Of a DNA stretch of 64,000 bases, positions 50,886 through 59,558 are shown piece by piece; within the stretch, counting starts at the first letter, position 1, and every line of letters starts with the position of its first letter. Below the pieces are notes generated by a model. That model ran no database searches. It saw only the letters and a program-made list of their open reading frames with translations, and was not told where the DNA came from. The position numbers and the translations under genes are program-made. Location: assembly GCA_965276665.1 (NCBI GenBank), contig OZ255620.1:3100001-3164000 (forward strand), read 5' to 3'. The stretch is from CAWGJC01 sp965276665 (lineage in GTDB: Bacteria > Pseudomonadota > Alphaproteobacteria > Acetobacterales > Acetobacteraceae).

Positions 50886-53092
50886 AGTTCGACACGCCAG
50901 CGACTGGGAACCCAATCGACCAACTGAAGGTGATTGGGCATCCGACCAGCCGCATCGATGGGCCGTTCAAGGTTACCGGCACTGCGCCCTACGCCTATGA
51001 GCACAAGGACCTCGGTGCAGCTCCTGCTTACGGCTTCATCCTGGGCGCTGGGATCGCCAAGGGGCGCATCACGTCCATCGACACCGCGGCCGCCGAAGCC
51101 GCGCCGGGCGTGCTCGCCGTTATCACGGCGGACAGCGCCGGGCCGCTAGGCGTCGGCAAGTTCTACATCGACAAGCCGCTCGCCGGGACGGAGGTGGACC
51201 ACTACCACCAGGCAATCGCGATCATCGTCGCGGAGACCTTCGAGGCGGCCCGCAGCGCCGCCGGCTTGGTGAAGGTGAACTACCTTCGTGCAGAGGGTTC
51301 GTTCGACCTTGCGGCGGCCAAGGCATCTGCGGTCACACCGAAGCAGGGCGAATACGGCGGCCCGCCGGTGACCGCAGTGGGCGACTTCGAGGGCGCGTTC
51401 GCCGCCGCGCCGGTCAAATTGGACGCTACCTACACCACGCCCGACCAAGCCCACGCTATGATGGAACCGCATGCGACGAGCGCAGTGTGGAACGGTGACA
51501 AGCTCACGTGCTGGAGTCCGATCCAGCAGCTCAACTGGGGTGTTCGTGATCTTGGCCTGATTTTGGGCATTGCGCCGGGCAACATTCGCATCCTCACGCC
51601 GTTCATCGGCGGCAGCTTCGGCGGCAAGGGCACGGCCCTGGTCGATTCCGTAGCGGCAGCTTTGGCAGCCCGGGCGGTGAAGCGGCCTGTCAAGGTCGCT
51701 CTGACGCGTCCGATGATGTTCAACAACACTACGCATCGTGCCGCCACGATCCAGCGCATCCGAATCGGTGCCACCCCGGACGGCAAGATCACCGCCATCG
51801 GGCATGAGAGCTGGAACGGCAACCTGCGCGGCGGCCGAACCGAAGCGGCGACGACCTCCACCCGCCTCGCCTATGCCGGTGCGAACCGGATGACGCATTT
51901 GCGCCTGGCCGTTCTCGACTTGGCCGAAGGCAACTCCATGCGGGCCCCGGGTGAGGCGACGGGCCAGATGGCCCTGGAGATCGCAATGGACGAGATGGCG
52001 GAGACGCTGGGCATGGACCCCGTCGAGTTCCGCATTCTCAACGATACCCAAGTCGATCCGGAGAAGCCGGAGCGGCCCTTCTCGACGCGCCAGCTTGTGC
52101 AGTGCCTGCGAACCGGTGCTGACCGGTTTGGTTGGAACCAGCGTCATCGCCAGCCCGGCAGCAGCCGCACCGGGCGGTGGTTGAACGGGTTCGGCATGGC
52201 CGCCGCTATCCGCGGCGCGCCGATTTTGAAGTCGGCGGCAAGGGTTCGGCTCGACGCCACCGGCACGGTCACTGTCGAGACCGACATGACGGACGTGGGC
52301 ACCGGCAGCTACACCATCGTCGCCCAGACCGCGGCCGAAATGATGGGCGTCGGGTTGGATAAGGTCGTTGTTCGCTTGGGTGACTCCACCTTTCCGGAGT
52401 CACCTGGTTCCGGTGGACAATGGGGTGCCGCCTCGGTCACCGCGGGCGTCTATGCCGCCTGTGTGAAGTTGCGTGGGGCCGTTGCCCAAGCACTTGGCTT
52501 CAACTCTTCCGACGTCGAGTTCGCCGACGGTTTGGTGCGCTCCGGCTCCCGGAGCGTTCCACTGGCGCAGGCAGCGGCCTCAGTGCCGCTCGTGGGAGAG
52601 GACGAGATGACCTACGGAAACCTCTCCAAGGAGTATGCCCAGCAGACTTTCGGCTCTCATTTCGTCGAGGTGGGTGTCGACGCCGCCACCGGCGAGGTGC
52701 GGCTGCGGCGCATGCTGGCGGTTTGCGCGGCCGGACGGATCCTCAATCCAAAGGCGGCCCGCAGCCAGGTCATCGGTGGGATGACCATGGGAGCCGGGGC
52801 GGCATTGACCGAGGAATTGGCTGTCGACATTAGGCAGGGCTTCTTCGCCAACCACGATCTCGCGGGTTACGAGGTGCCCGTCCACGCCGACATCCCGCAT
52901 CAGGAGGTCATCTTCCTCGACGAGGTGGATCCAACGATGTCGCCGCTTCAGGCCAAAGGCGTCGGCGAGCTCGGGTTGTGCGGTGTTGCCGCCGCGATCG
53001 CCAACGCCGTCTACAACGCAACCGGCATTCGCGTGCGGGACTATCCCATCACCCTCGACAAGTTCCTCGACCGACTGCCGGCTATGACCTGA
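50882..53092 (+). CDS. Molybdopterin-binding subunit of a xanthine-dehydrogenase family enzyme
   Basis: A complete 736-residue catalytic subunit. RIDGPFKVTGTAPYAYEHK is the usual N-terminus, GGSFGGKGTALVD near residue 240 contacts the cofactor, NSMRAPGEATGQMALEIAMD carries the MRAPG motif, and AKGVGELGLCGVAAAIANAV contains the active-site glutamate. It pairs with the two damaged upstream subunits and is related to the partial gene at the start of the window. Downstream cupin, SDR and decarboxylase-like genes suggest breakdown of an aromatic or heterocyclic compound; the compound is unknown. Confidence 0.93.
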   Translation: MKFDTPATGNPIDQLKVIGHPTSRIDGPFKVTGTAPYAYEHKDLGAAPAYGFILGAGIAKGRITSIDTAAAEAAPGVLAVITADSAGPLGVGKFYIDKPLAGTEVDHYHQAIAIIVAETFEAARSAAGLVKVNYLRAEGSFDLAAAKASAVTPKQGEYGGPPVTAVGDFEGAFAAAPVKLDATYTTPDQAHAMMEPHATSAVWNGDKLTCWSPIQQLNWGVRDLGLILGIAPGNIRILTPFIGGSFGGKGTALVDSVAAALAARAVKRPVKVALTRPMMFNNTTHRAATIQRIRIGATPDGKITAIGHESWNGNLRGGRTEAATTSTRLAYAGANRMTHLRLAVLDLAEGNSMRAPGEATGQMALEIAMDEMAETLGMDPVEFRILNDTQVDPEKPERPFSTRQLVQCLRTGADRFGWNQRHRQPGSSRTGRWLNGFGMAAAIRGAPILKSAARVRLDATGTVTVETDMTDVGTGSYTIVAQTAAEMMGVGLDKVVVRLGDSTFPESPGSGGQWGAASVTAGVYAACVKLRGAVAQALGFNSSDVEFADGLVRSGSRSVPLAQAAASVPLVGEDEMTYGNLSKEYAQQTFGSHFVEVGVDAATGEVRLRRMLAVCAAGRILNPKAARSQVIGGMTMGAGAALTEELAVDIRQGFFANHDLAGYEVPVHADIPHQEVIFLDEVDPTMSPLQAKGVGELGLCGVAAAIANAVYNATGIRVRDYPITLDKFLDRLPAMT

Positions 53093-53241
53093 TCTCGCCG
53101 GTTGTGCCCGGCGTGGCATTCGGAAGTCCAGCTTATAGCCGCATGCTGGTTTCAGCGCCTAGTCGCGATGATCGTCACCGCTCATTTGAGGTTCAGCACT
53201 CACAACCGGGTCACAAGGCTCGTTCACGCTTGGAGAAAATT

Positions 53242-53646
53242 ATGAAGATCACCCGCAACGCCAGCATGCCCTCTATGGCTGGAGCGACACCCGACAACTT
53301 TACCGGAACAGTGCGCGTCGACAATCGGACCTCGGCCGAGGCGCCGAGCCGGGTCACGACGGCGAGCGTGACGTTCTCGCCCGGCGCCCGGACCGTCTGG
53401 CACACCCATCCGGCGGGTCAGACGATTATCATCACCGCCGGTCAAGGCTGGGTGCAGCGGGTGGATGGCCCCATCGAGACCGTCAGCCCCGGAGACACGG
53501 TGTTCTTTGCAGCCGGCGAGAAGCACTGGCACGGCGCCAGCGCCACCACGGGCATGACCCACACCGCCGTCACGGAGATGGTGGACGGCAAGAACGTCGA
53601 CTGGCTCGAACCGGTGAGCGACGCGCAATACGGACGCGAAGGGTAA
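53242..53646 (+). CDS. Cupin-domain protein
   Basis: A 134-residue single-domain cupin; the ATG at 53242 has TTGGAGAAAATT before it. The metal motif HTHPAGQTIIITAG and the second histidine region GEKHWHGAS match small cupins related to (R)-mandelonitrile lyase-like and carboxymuconolactone-decarboxylase-associated proteins. It is six bases from the following SDR and belongs to the molybdenum hydroxylase operon. Confidence 0.87.
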   Translation: MKITRNASMPSMAGATPDNFTGTVRVDNRTSAEAPSRVTTASVTFSPGARTVWHTHPAGQTIIITAGQGWVQRVDGPIETVSPGDTVFFAAGEKHWHGASATTGMTHTAVTEMVDGKNVDWLEPVSDAQYGREG

Positions 53647-53651
53647 TCGGC

Positions 53652-54410
53652 ATGAACCCCACCTACGATTTCAAGAACCAGGTCGCCCTCGTGACCGGCG
53701 CGAGTTCCGGCATGGGACTGGCCGCGGCCAAGGCATTCGTGCAATCCGGAGCGGCCGTCGTGCTGGCTGACCGCAACGAGGCAGCCCTGCGCCGAGCCAG
53801 CGACACACTGAACGAGGCTGGTCATCGGACGATTGCGGTCACTCTCGACGTCACCGACGAAGCGCAGGCCGCCGCCATGGTACAGCGCACGGTGGCCACC
53901 TTCGGCCGCCTCGACATGGCCTACAACAATGCCGGCATCCTCGGGCCGATGGGCGACATCACAGACGAGACGGGGGAAGGCTTCGACGAGGTCAATGCCG
54001 TTAACTTGCGTGGCGTCTGGACCTGCATGAAGCACGAGCTGCTGCATATGCGGAAGCAGGGCAGCGGCGCCATCGTCAACTGTTCCTCGTTGGGCGGCCT
54101 CGTCGGGCTACCGGGTCGCGCCGCCTACCACGCCAGCAAGCATGGGGTGATCGGCCTGACCAAGAGCGCGGCCTTGGACTACGCGGCCAAGGGCATCCGG
54201 GTGAATGCCGTGTGCCCCGGCTGCATCGACACGCCGATGGGCGACGCCATCGACCCGGCCGCCATGAAGGAGTTCCTCAAGGACCAGCCAATCGGCCGGA
54301 TGGGACTGGCCGATGAGGTCGCCGCCGCCGTGCTGTGGCTGTGCAGCCCCGGTGCCAGCTTCGTGCTCGGCGTGGCGCTGCCGGTCGATGGCGGGTTCGT
54401 CGCGCACTGA
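53652..54410 (+). CDS. Short-chain dehydrogenase/reductase (SDR)
   Basis: A 252-residue classical SDR with VTGASSGMGLAAA, ADRNE (NAD-favouring acidic residue), AYNNAGILG, IVNCSSLGG and AYHASKHGVIGLTK. All catalytic residues (Ser, Tyr, Lys) are present. It lies between the cupin and the decarboxylase-like gene. Likely it oxidises an alcohol product of the pathway or reduces its keto form. Confidence 0.92.
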   Translation: MNPTYDFKNQVALVTGASSGMGLAAAKAFVQSGAAVVLADRNEAALRRASDTLNEAGHRTIAVTLDVTDEAQAAAMVQRTVATFGRLDMAYNNAGILGPMGDITDETGEGFDEVNAVNLRGVWTCMKHELLHMRKQGSGAIVNCSSLGGLVGLPGRAAYHASKHGVIGLTKSAALDYAAKGIRVNAVCPGCIDTPMGDAIDPAAMKEFLKDQPIGRMGLADEVAAAVLWLCSPGASFVLGVALPVDGGFVAH

Positions 54411-54447
54411 ACCGAGCGACGATCGAGCAACCTTGAAGGAGGCGAAC

Positions 54448-54774
54448 ATGGCTGAAGAGCCCACCAACGCCCGCAAGTCGTTCGGGGATATTGCGCCCCA
54501 TTTGGCCGAGATCACCGACAAGGTTTTGTTCGGTGATGTTTGGGCAAACTCCACGCTGTCGCCCCGCGATCGTAGCCTCGTTACGATCACCAGCCTCATC
54601 GCGCTTTATCGCACCAACGAGATGCCGTTCCACTTTAAGCGGGCGATGGAGAACGGGGTGACCAAGGACGAGATCATTGAGGTCATCACCCATCTCGCAT
54701 TCTACGCAGGGTGGCCGCCCGCGATGACCGCGTTGCAGATCGCCCGCAAGGTGTTCGACGAGGCCGGCGGCTGA
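54448..54774 (+). CDS. Carboxymuconolactone decarboxylase family protein
   Basis: A 108-residue protein with an ideal ribosome site (AAGGAGGCGAAC) before ATG 54448. FGDVWANSTLSPRDRSLVTI and HFKRAMENGVTKDEIIEVIT, then HLAFYAGWPPAM are the CMD fold motifs. There is no CxxC pair, so it is not an AhpD-type peroxidase. Such small proteins, often next to cupins, act on lactones or have unknown redox roles. Confidence 0.9.
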   Translation: MAEEPTNARKSFGDIAPHLAEITDKVLFGDVWANSTLSPRDRSLVTITSLIALYRTNEMPFHFKRAMENGVTKDEIIEVITHLAFYAGWPPAMTALQIARKVFDEAGG

Positions 54775-54776
54775 TC

Positions 54777-55546
54777 ATGGATCGCGCGATGGCGGTGGTA
54801 GCGGACAGTCGGGTGCGTTCGACCGGCGGCGGGGTCGAGCCGCACGTGCCCCGCAATGGGTGGCGCGTGTTGGCAGTTCTGAGTGTGCTGCTGGGCTTCG
54901 CCTTGATCTCGACTGACCTCTTTCTCCCCGCCATCCCGACTATCGCGACCGCTTTGACCGCGGCTCCGGGCACGATCGAGCTGACGATATCCAGCTACCT
55001 GCTGGGCTTTAGTTTCGGCCAGCTGCTATGGGGCCCGATCGGCGACCGCTACGGGCGGCGTGGTCCCATCGCTGCGGGGCTCTTACTGTTCATCATGGGC
55101 TCCGCCGGATGTGCGCTGTCGGGCAGCGCATCCGCGCTGATCGGTTGGCGGATCCTCCAAGCTCTGGGTGCCTGCGCAAGCGTGGTCCTCGCCCGGGCGA
55201 TGGTGCGCGATCTCCATGCTGGCCCGCGCGCGGCGCAGATGATGTCGACGCTGATGGCGATCATGGCGGTCGCCCCACTGCTGGGACCGCTAGTCGGCGG
55301 CGGCATCCTGGCGGTGGCGGGATGGCGCGCCATCTTCGGGGCCTTGGTCGTCATCGGCTTGCTCACGCTCGTGGCGCTGTTCTCGCTCAACGAGACCTTG
55401 CCCCCCGCTCAGCGAAGCACCGAACCCCTGAGACGTTCCTTCGCGGAGTACGGTGGATTGCTCCGGGACCGCCGATTGCTCGCCTATGCCGGCGTCGGTG
55501 GGTTCTTCTTCGGCGGGACGTTCGGCTACGTCGCGGCCTCCCCGTT
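54777..55546 (+). pseudogene. Bcr/CflA-type MFS transporter, truncated by IS21
   Basis: The N-terminal 257 residues are normal: DLFLPAIPTIATAL, GPIGDRYGRRGPIAAGLLLF (loop 2-3 motif) and GWRILQALGACASVVLARAM. After AYVAASPF-type FGYVAASPF the frame enters the IS21 left end at 55547, so the C-terminal five helices are missing. The missing part is not found on the other side of the element. The gene starts two bases after the CMD gene stop. Confidence 0.88.
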
Positions 55547-55737
55547 TGTCAATCGGCGCGGAAACGGGCCTCTCTATCGGCGTGCAAAAGGGACCCCTTT
55601 GTTTGGGCTTGTGCCTGTAGTCCATAGGGGGGACCCGCGCGCCGCGGAGCGCCCTTTAAAGAGGCTGGTGGAGCGGCGCGTGGGGGGTTCCTGTGGGCCC
55701 ACCGGTGCAAGCCCGGGGGTGGGGTCTGGGGAGGGGG

Positions 55738-56469
55738 TCAGGCGCGGTTTTTGAAGCGCCAGCTCTCGTTGCCGGTCTCGACGATGTCGCAGTGATGGGT
55801 GAGACGATCGAGCAGCGCGGTCGTCATCTTGGCGTCGCCGAACACGGTAGGCCATTCGCCAAAGGCCAGGTTGGTGGTGACGATCACCGAGGTCTGTTCG
55901 TAGAGGCGGCTGATCAGATGGAACAGCAGCTGATCGCCGGATTGGGCAAATGGCAGGTAACCCAGTTCGTCGAGCACCACGAAATCCATCCGGCAGAGAT
56001 AGTCCGCCATTCGACCCTGACGGCCGGCGCGTCCCTCCGCCTCGAGCCGGTTGACCAGATCGACGACGGTGAAGAACCGGCCGCGGGCGCCGTCGCGGAT
56101 GCAGGCGCGCGCGATGGCGATCGCAAGATGGGTCTTGCCGGTGCCGGTGCCGCCGATCAGCACGACGTTGCGCTGATGCGCCAGGAATTCGGCGCCGGCG
56201 AGCTCACGCACCAGCGTCTCGTTGATCGGCGTGCCGTCAAAGGCGAAGTCGTCGACGTCCTTGGCCAGCGGCAGCTTGGCGATGGTGATCTGGTAGCGGA
56301 TCGAGCGCGCCTGCTTCTCGGTGATCTCGGCCGTCAGCAGATCGCCGACGATGCGGGCAGGCTCATGCTGGCGCTTCACCGCGGTGCCGATGATCTCGTC
56401 ATAGGCGGCCTTCATGCCATAGAGCTTCAGATCCGCCATGGCGGTCAGGATCTCGGATCTTTCTATCAA
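55738..56469 (-). CDS. istB: IS21 helper ATPase IstB
   Basis: A 243-residue AAA+ ATPase: the Walker A is VLIGGTGTGKTHLAIAIA and the Walker B DFVVLDELGYLPF, followed by SVIVTTNLAFGEWPTVFGD with the sensor-1 region. It assembles on target DNA and recruits the transposase. Its start overlaps the IstA stop by four bases. It looks intact, so this copy may be active. Confidence 0.95.
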   Translation of the reverse strand: MIERSEILTAMADLKLYGMKAAYDEIIGTAVKRQHEPARIVGDLLTAEITEKQARSIRYQITIAKLPLAKDVDDFAFDGTPINETLVRELAGAEFLAHQRNVVLIGGTGTGKTHLAIAIARACIRDGARGRFFTVVDLVNRLEAEGRAGRQGRMADYLCRMDFVVLDELGYLPFAQSGDQLLFHLISRLYEQTSVIVTTNLAFGEWPTVFGDAKMTTALLDRLTHHCDIVETGNESWRFKNRA

Positions 56470-57965
56470 CTGGCTCTCCTCAGACCGTCATACCGTGCGC
56501 AATCAGCGACTGGCGCATGGCGCAGTCGAAGCGCGTCCGGGGTCATGATGGTGATCGGCGCCGCCGGCTCGCGGTGCCGAGACAGGATGTTGAGCACCAC
56601 GTCGGCCGAGTGGGTCCCCTCGCGCAACGCTTCCACGCAGGCGGCCTCCACGGCGGCCAGGCCATCGCTCAGCACGGCGGCGAGGATGGCCACCATCTGG
56701 CGATCGCCATCGGCCGTGCCGGCCAGCTTGCGGCGGATCCGCTCGAGGCCGGCCGGCAGCAGCCAGTCCTTGAATGGCGCGCCATTGCGGAGCGCGCCCG
56801 GCTTGCGCGCCAGAACCGGGACGTAGTGCCAGGGGTCGAACACCGTCTGATCCCGGCTAAAACATCGGCGGTGCTCGCCAACGAGCTTCTCGTCCTGACG
56901 GAGTTCGATCCGCTCGGCATAGGCACGGATCTCGACCGGCCGCCCGACTGCATGCGCCGATACCGAGTAGCGGTTGTTGTCGAACCGAACCAGGCAGGTC
57001 TTCGAGACCGAGGCAGGTAGCGCGTGGAAGCCGTCGAAGCGCCCGGTATACGGCACCAGAGCCGTGCGCTCGGCCTCGAACACCGACCAGATCGTCTGGT
57101 CGCGCAACTCGGGATGTCGGTGTGCCCGGGCATAGGCGACGCACTTGTCCAACAACCAGGCATTCAGCTCGTCGTAGCTCTTGACCCGCACGCGCGGCGA
57201 AAAGAACCGCTCCCGCACTACACCAACCTGATCCTCAACCTGACCTTTCTCCCATCCTGCCGCCGGCGTGCAGGCGGCGGGCTCGATCAGGTAGTGGCTG
57301 CACATCTGCAGGAACCGGCGATTATAGGCCCGCTCGCGACCGACAAAGATCGCGTCCACCGCTGCTTTGAGGTTGTCGTAGATGCCGCGCGTGCAGGTCC
57401 CGCGGAAGAATGCAAATGCACGGTCGTGTGCGTCGAACACCATTTCCTGCGTCTCGCGCGGATACGCCCGCACGAACAACATTCGGCTATGGCACAGCCG
57501 CAAATGCGCGACTTTCACCGTCACCGTCGTGCCACCTATCAGCACGACCTCGTGGCTCCAGTCGAACTGGTAAGCTTCTCCAGGTGCGAAGCTCAGCGGC
57601 ACATATGCCGCCGCCGAGGTCGACACCTGCTCGCGTCGCCACGCCCGCGCATACCGCCGAACCGCGTCATAGCCGCCCTCGTAACCCAGTCCACGCAGCT
57701 CCTCGAAAACCCGGATCAGCGTCAGCCGCTCTCGACCAGGTCGCCCCTCATTGGCCGCAAGCAGCCGGTCCAATTCCTCCCGCCACGGCCCGAGCCGCGG
57801 CATCGGCTGCTGCTCGCGTTCGTAACGAAACTCCGTCGCCTCCGACCGCAACACCTTGCGCACGACCTTCCGCGACACCCGCAGCTCGCGGCAGATCGCC
57901 TTGATCGACTTCCCCTGTACAAAATACGCCCGCCGGATCCGCGCAATCGTCTCCACCACCAGCAT
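56466..57965 (-). CDS. istA: IS21 transposase IstA
   Basis: About 499 residues from the ATG at 57965, with an in-frame GTG at 57989. The N-terminal HTH is KAICRELRVSRKVVRKVL. The integrase core has YQFDWSHEVVLIGGTTVTVK, GTCTRGIYDNLKAAVDAIF and GWEKGQVEDQVGVVRERFFS, which supply the DDE residues. The C-terminus after HYVPVLARKPGALRNGAP is intact here, whereas copy 1 is cut at this point. Confidence 0.95.
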   Translation of the reverse strand: MLVVETIARIRRAYFVQGKSIKAICRELRVSRKVVRKVLRSEATEFRYEREQQPMPRLGPWREELDRLLAANEGRPGRERLTLIRVFEELRGLGYEGGYDAVRRYARAWRREQVSTSAAAYVPLSFAPGEAYQFDWSHEVVLIGGTTVTVKVAHLRLCHSRMLFVRAYPRETQEMVFDAHDRAFAFFRGTCTRGIYDNLKAAVDAIFVGRERAYNRRFLQMCSHYLIEPAACTPAAGWEKGQVEDQVGVVRERFFSPRVRVKSYDELNAWLLDKCVAYARAHRHPELRDQTIWSVFEAERTALVPYTGRFDGFHALPASVSKTCLVRFDNNRYSVSAHAVGRPVEIRAYAERIELRQDEKLVGEHRRCFSRDQTVFDPWHYVPVLARKPGALRNGAPFKDWLLPAGLERIRRKLAGTADGDRQMVAILAAVLSDGLAAVEAACVEALREGTHSADVVLNILSRHREPAAPITIMTPDALRLRHAPVADCARYDGLRRAS

Positions 57966-58079
57966 CCCAATCCGGCCCCCGCACCACAACGAGAGCCATC
58001 GTGAACCCCACCGTCAGAGGGGTCCCTTTCGGACGCCGATCAACACTCCAACAGGGTCCCTATTCCACGCCGATCAACA

Positions 58080-58330
58080 ATAACCGGTTCGCCGAATACG
58101 ACCCAGTCAAGGAAATCATTGTAGGCTTCGATCTTGGCGGTCTCGGCGCGGATGGTCCGTCGAACCTCGACGTTAGAGATGAAGCGCAGCAGGAACAGCG
58201 CGCTCGACGCGGCCCAACTCCCGGAAGGCGCGATAGAGCAGGCTGCGTCGGTTGTAGGTGCCGAGCTTGCGGAACAGCATCGACGGCGTGGCTCGTCCCG
58301 CCTGGATTGCGACCACGCGCGACGACGGTC
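58080..58330 (-). mobile_element. Tn3-family transposase (TnpA) scrap
   Basis: Minus-strand translation gives MLFRKLGTYNRRSLLYRAFR and ELGRVERA, then after a frameshift LFLLRFISNVEVRRTIRAET and AKIEAYNDFLDWVVFGEPVI. These are conserved Tn3 TnpA C-terminal motifs. The rest of the gene, inverted repeats and resolvase are absent. The IS21 copy begins directly at its upstream edge. Confidence 0.78.
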
Positions 58331-58333
58331 CTG

Positions 58334-58975
58334 TCAGGACGGCCCGACCGCCCGCCCCACCAGTGCCTTCAGCGTCGGATCGTTCGCACCCTCCGTCAGC
58401 TTTCGCCCTTCCCCCGGAGTGATCCGCGCGCCCTTGCCGATCAGAGCCTCCGCGGCGTCGTAGTTCTTCACGGTCAGCGCCATCCCGAGCGGCGTGAAGC
58501 CCTGGGGTGTGCGGCTGTCGAGCGTCGCGCCAGCCTGAGCGAGGCGGTCCACCACGGCCGCCCGGCATTGCTGGGCGGCGATCATCAGAGGTCCGAGCCC
58601 CTGGATGCCTGGCGCGTTTGGGTCAGCACCGGCGGCCAGCAACGTGTTGACCATGTGCAGCGTGACCGGCGCCTCGACCCGGCCGCCCGCGCACGACATG
58701 GCCGCGAGCTCGAGTGGCGATTGCGGCAGCGACGTCTTGGCGTTGACATTCACGCCCGCGGCGACGAGCGCGTCCAGCGCCTTGGCATTGCCGATCAGGA
58801 TCTGCTGCGGGACGTTCTCCGCAATTGGGTCAATGCCCTGGTCGGCCAAATAGGCGCGCGCCTCCGCCGATGTCATCCTGCCTTCCCCTCCGGGTGTCGC
58901 GCCCGATGCGGGCCAGGCAGCGGCGAAAAGCGGCGCAGCGAGCATGCAGAACCCGGCCATCCTGTCGCGGAGCAT
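58334..58975 (-). CDS. Exported ankyrin-repeat protein
   Basis: About 213 residues from the ATG at 58975, with a signal peptide (MAGFCMLAAPLFAAAWPASG). Ankyrin units follow: NAKALDALVAAGVNVNAKTS, MVNTLLAAGADPNAPGIQGL, VVDRLAQAGATLDSRTPQGF and DAAEALIGKGARI. Such periplasmic ankyrin proteins mediate protein contacts. It is the last of three leftward genes encoding secreted proteins. Confidence 0.82.
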   Translation of the reverse strand: MLRDRMAGFCMLAAPLFAAAWPASGATPGGEGRMTSAEARAYLADQGIDPIAENVPQQILIGNAKALDALVAAGVNVNAKTSLPQSPLELAAMSCAGGRVEAPVTLHMVNTLLAAGADPNAPGIQGLGPLMIAAQQCRAAVVDRLAQAGATLDSRTPQGFTPLGMALTVKNYDAAEALIGKGARITPGEGRKLTEGANDPTLKALVGRAVGPS

Positions 58976-58985
58976 CGCGCTCTCC

Positions 58986-59558
58986 CTATCTCGTTGCCCG
59001 CGCCAGCACCGATTTGGCAACCGGGTCCGTCGGTGGCGCGAAGAAGATTTGCGAGGATTGCGCCTGCGTGAGCCGCGCGCCGCGGTCAACGAGCACTGAA
59101 GCGACGTCCCATTTGCCGCTCACGAACGCCATCATGAGCGGGGTGAAATGCTGGCGGTTGACCGGATCGGGCGGCGCGCCGTCATCGAGCATCGCGCGCA
59201 CCACCGGCGCCGGGCAGAACTGCGCCGCGGACAGCAGCACGGTGTTGCCGAGCGGGTCAGCGTGGCCGATCGGAAAGCCGTGCCGCGTGAGCAGGTCGAG
59301 CATGGCGGCGATGCGATCGGTGGGAACCGGCTGCATCTGGCAGGCGGTGGCGAGCCCGTCATCCAGCGCCGACGACACGGTCTCGGCATGGGCCGGCCCG
59401 ACATCGGCGCCGCCGGCGATCATCGTCGAGACGGCTTCGACGTTGCCGCCGGCAATCGCCTCGTGCAGCGCGTCGTCGTTCGCGGCCGCTCCGGCCGGGG
59501 CCGTCGCCACGCACGCGATGGCGAGCGCCAGCGCGGCAACCGCGTCAGAGCTGGCCAT
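58986..59558 (-). CDS. Exported ankyrin-repeat protein
   Basis: A 190-residue protein with a signal peptide ending near GAAAN and ankyrin units ALHEAIAGGNVEAVSTMIAG, VVRAMLDDGAPPDPVNRQHF and DVASVLVDRGARLTQAQSSQ. It is similar in design to the next protein downstream and likely a distant duplicate. Its start overlaps the stop of the DUF3829 gene by 14 bases. Confidence 0.82.
   Translation of the reverse strand: MASSDAVAALALAIACVATAPAGAAANDDALHEAIAGGNVEAVSTMIAGGADVGPAHAETVSSALDDGLATACQMQPVPTDRIAAMLDLLTRHGFPIGHADPLGNTVLLSAAQFCPAPVVRAMLDDGAPPDPVNRQHFTPLMMAFVSGKWDVASVLVDRGARLTQAQSSQIFFAPPTDPVAKSVLARATR

Larger units (their letters stand above)
55547..58079 (-). mobile_element. Complete IS21-family element, copy 2
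   Basis: About 2533 bp with imperfect inverted ends: TGTCAATCGGCGCGGAAAC at the left and, on the other strand at the right, TGTTGATCGGCGTGGAATA. A second terminal repeat with GATCGGCGT and AAAGGGACCCC lies inside each end, as is usual for IS21. It encodes IstA and IstB on the minus strand. No target duplication is visible: the left flank is the MFS gene, the right flank a Tn3 transposase scrap. Confidence 0.9.

Noticed and set aside
55541..58086. Target site duplication around the complete IS21
   Set aside because: Left flank CCCCGTT and right flank ATAACCGG do not match in any 4-8 base window.
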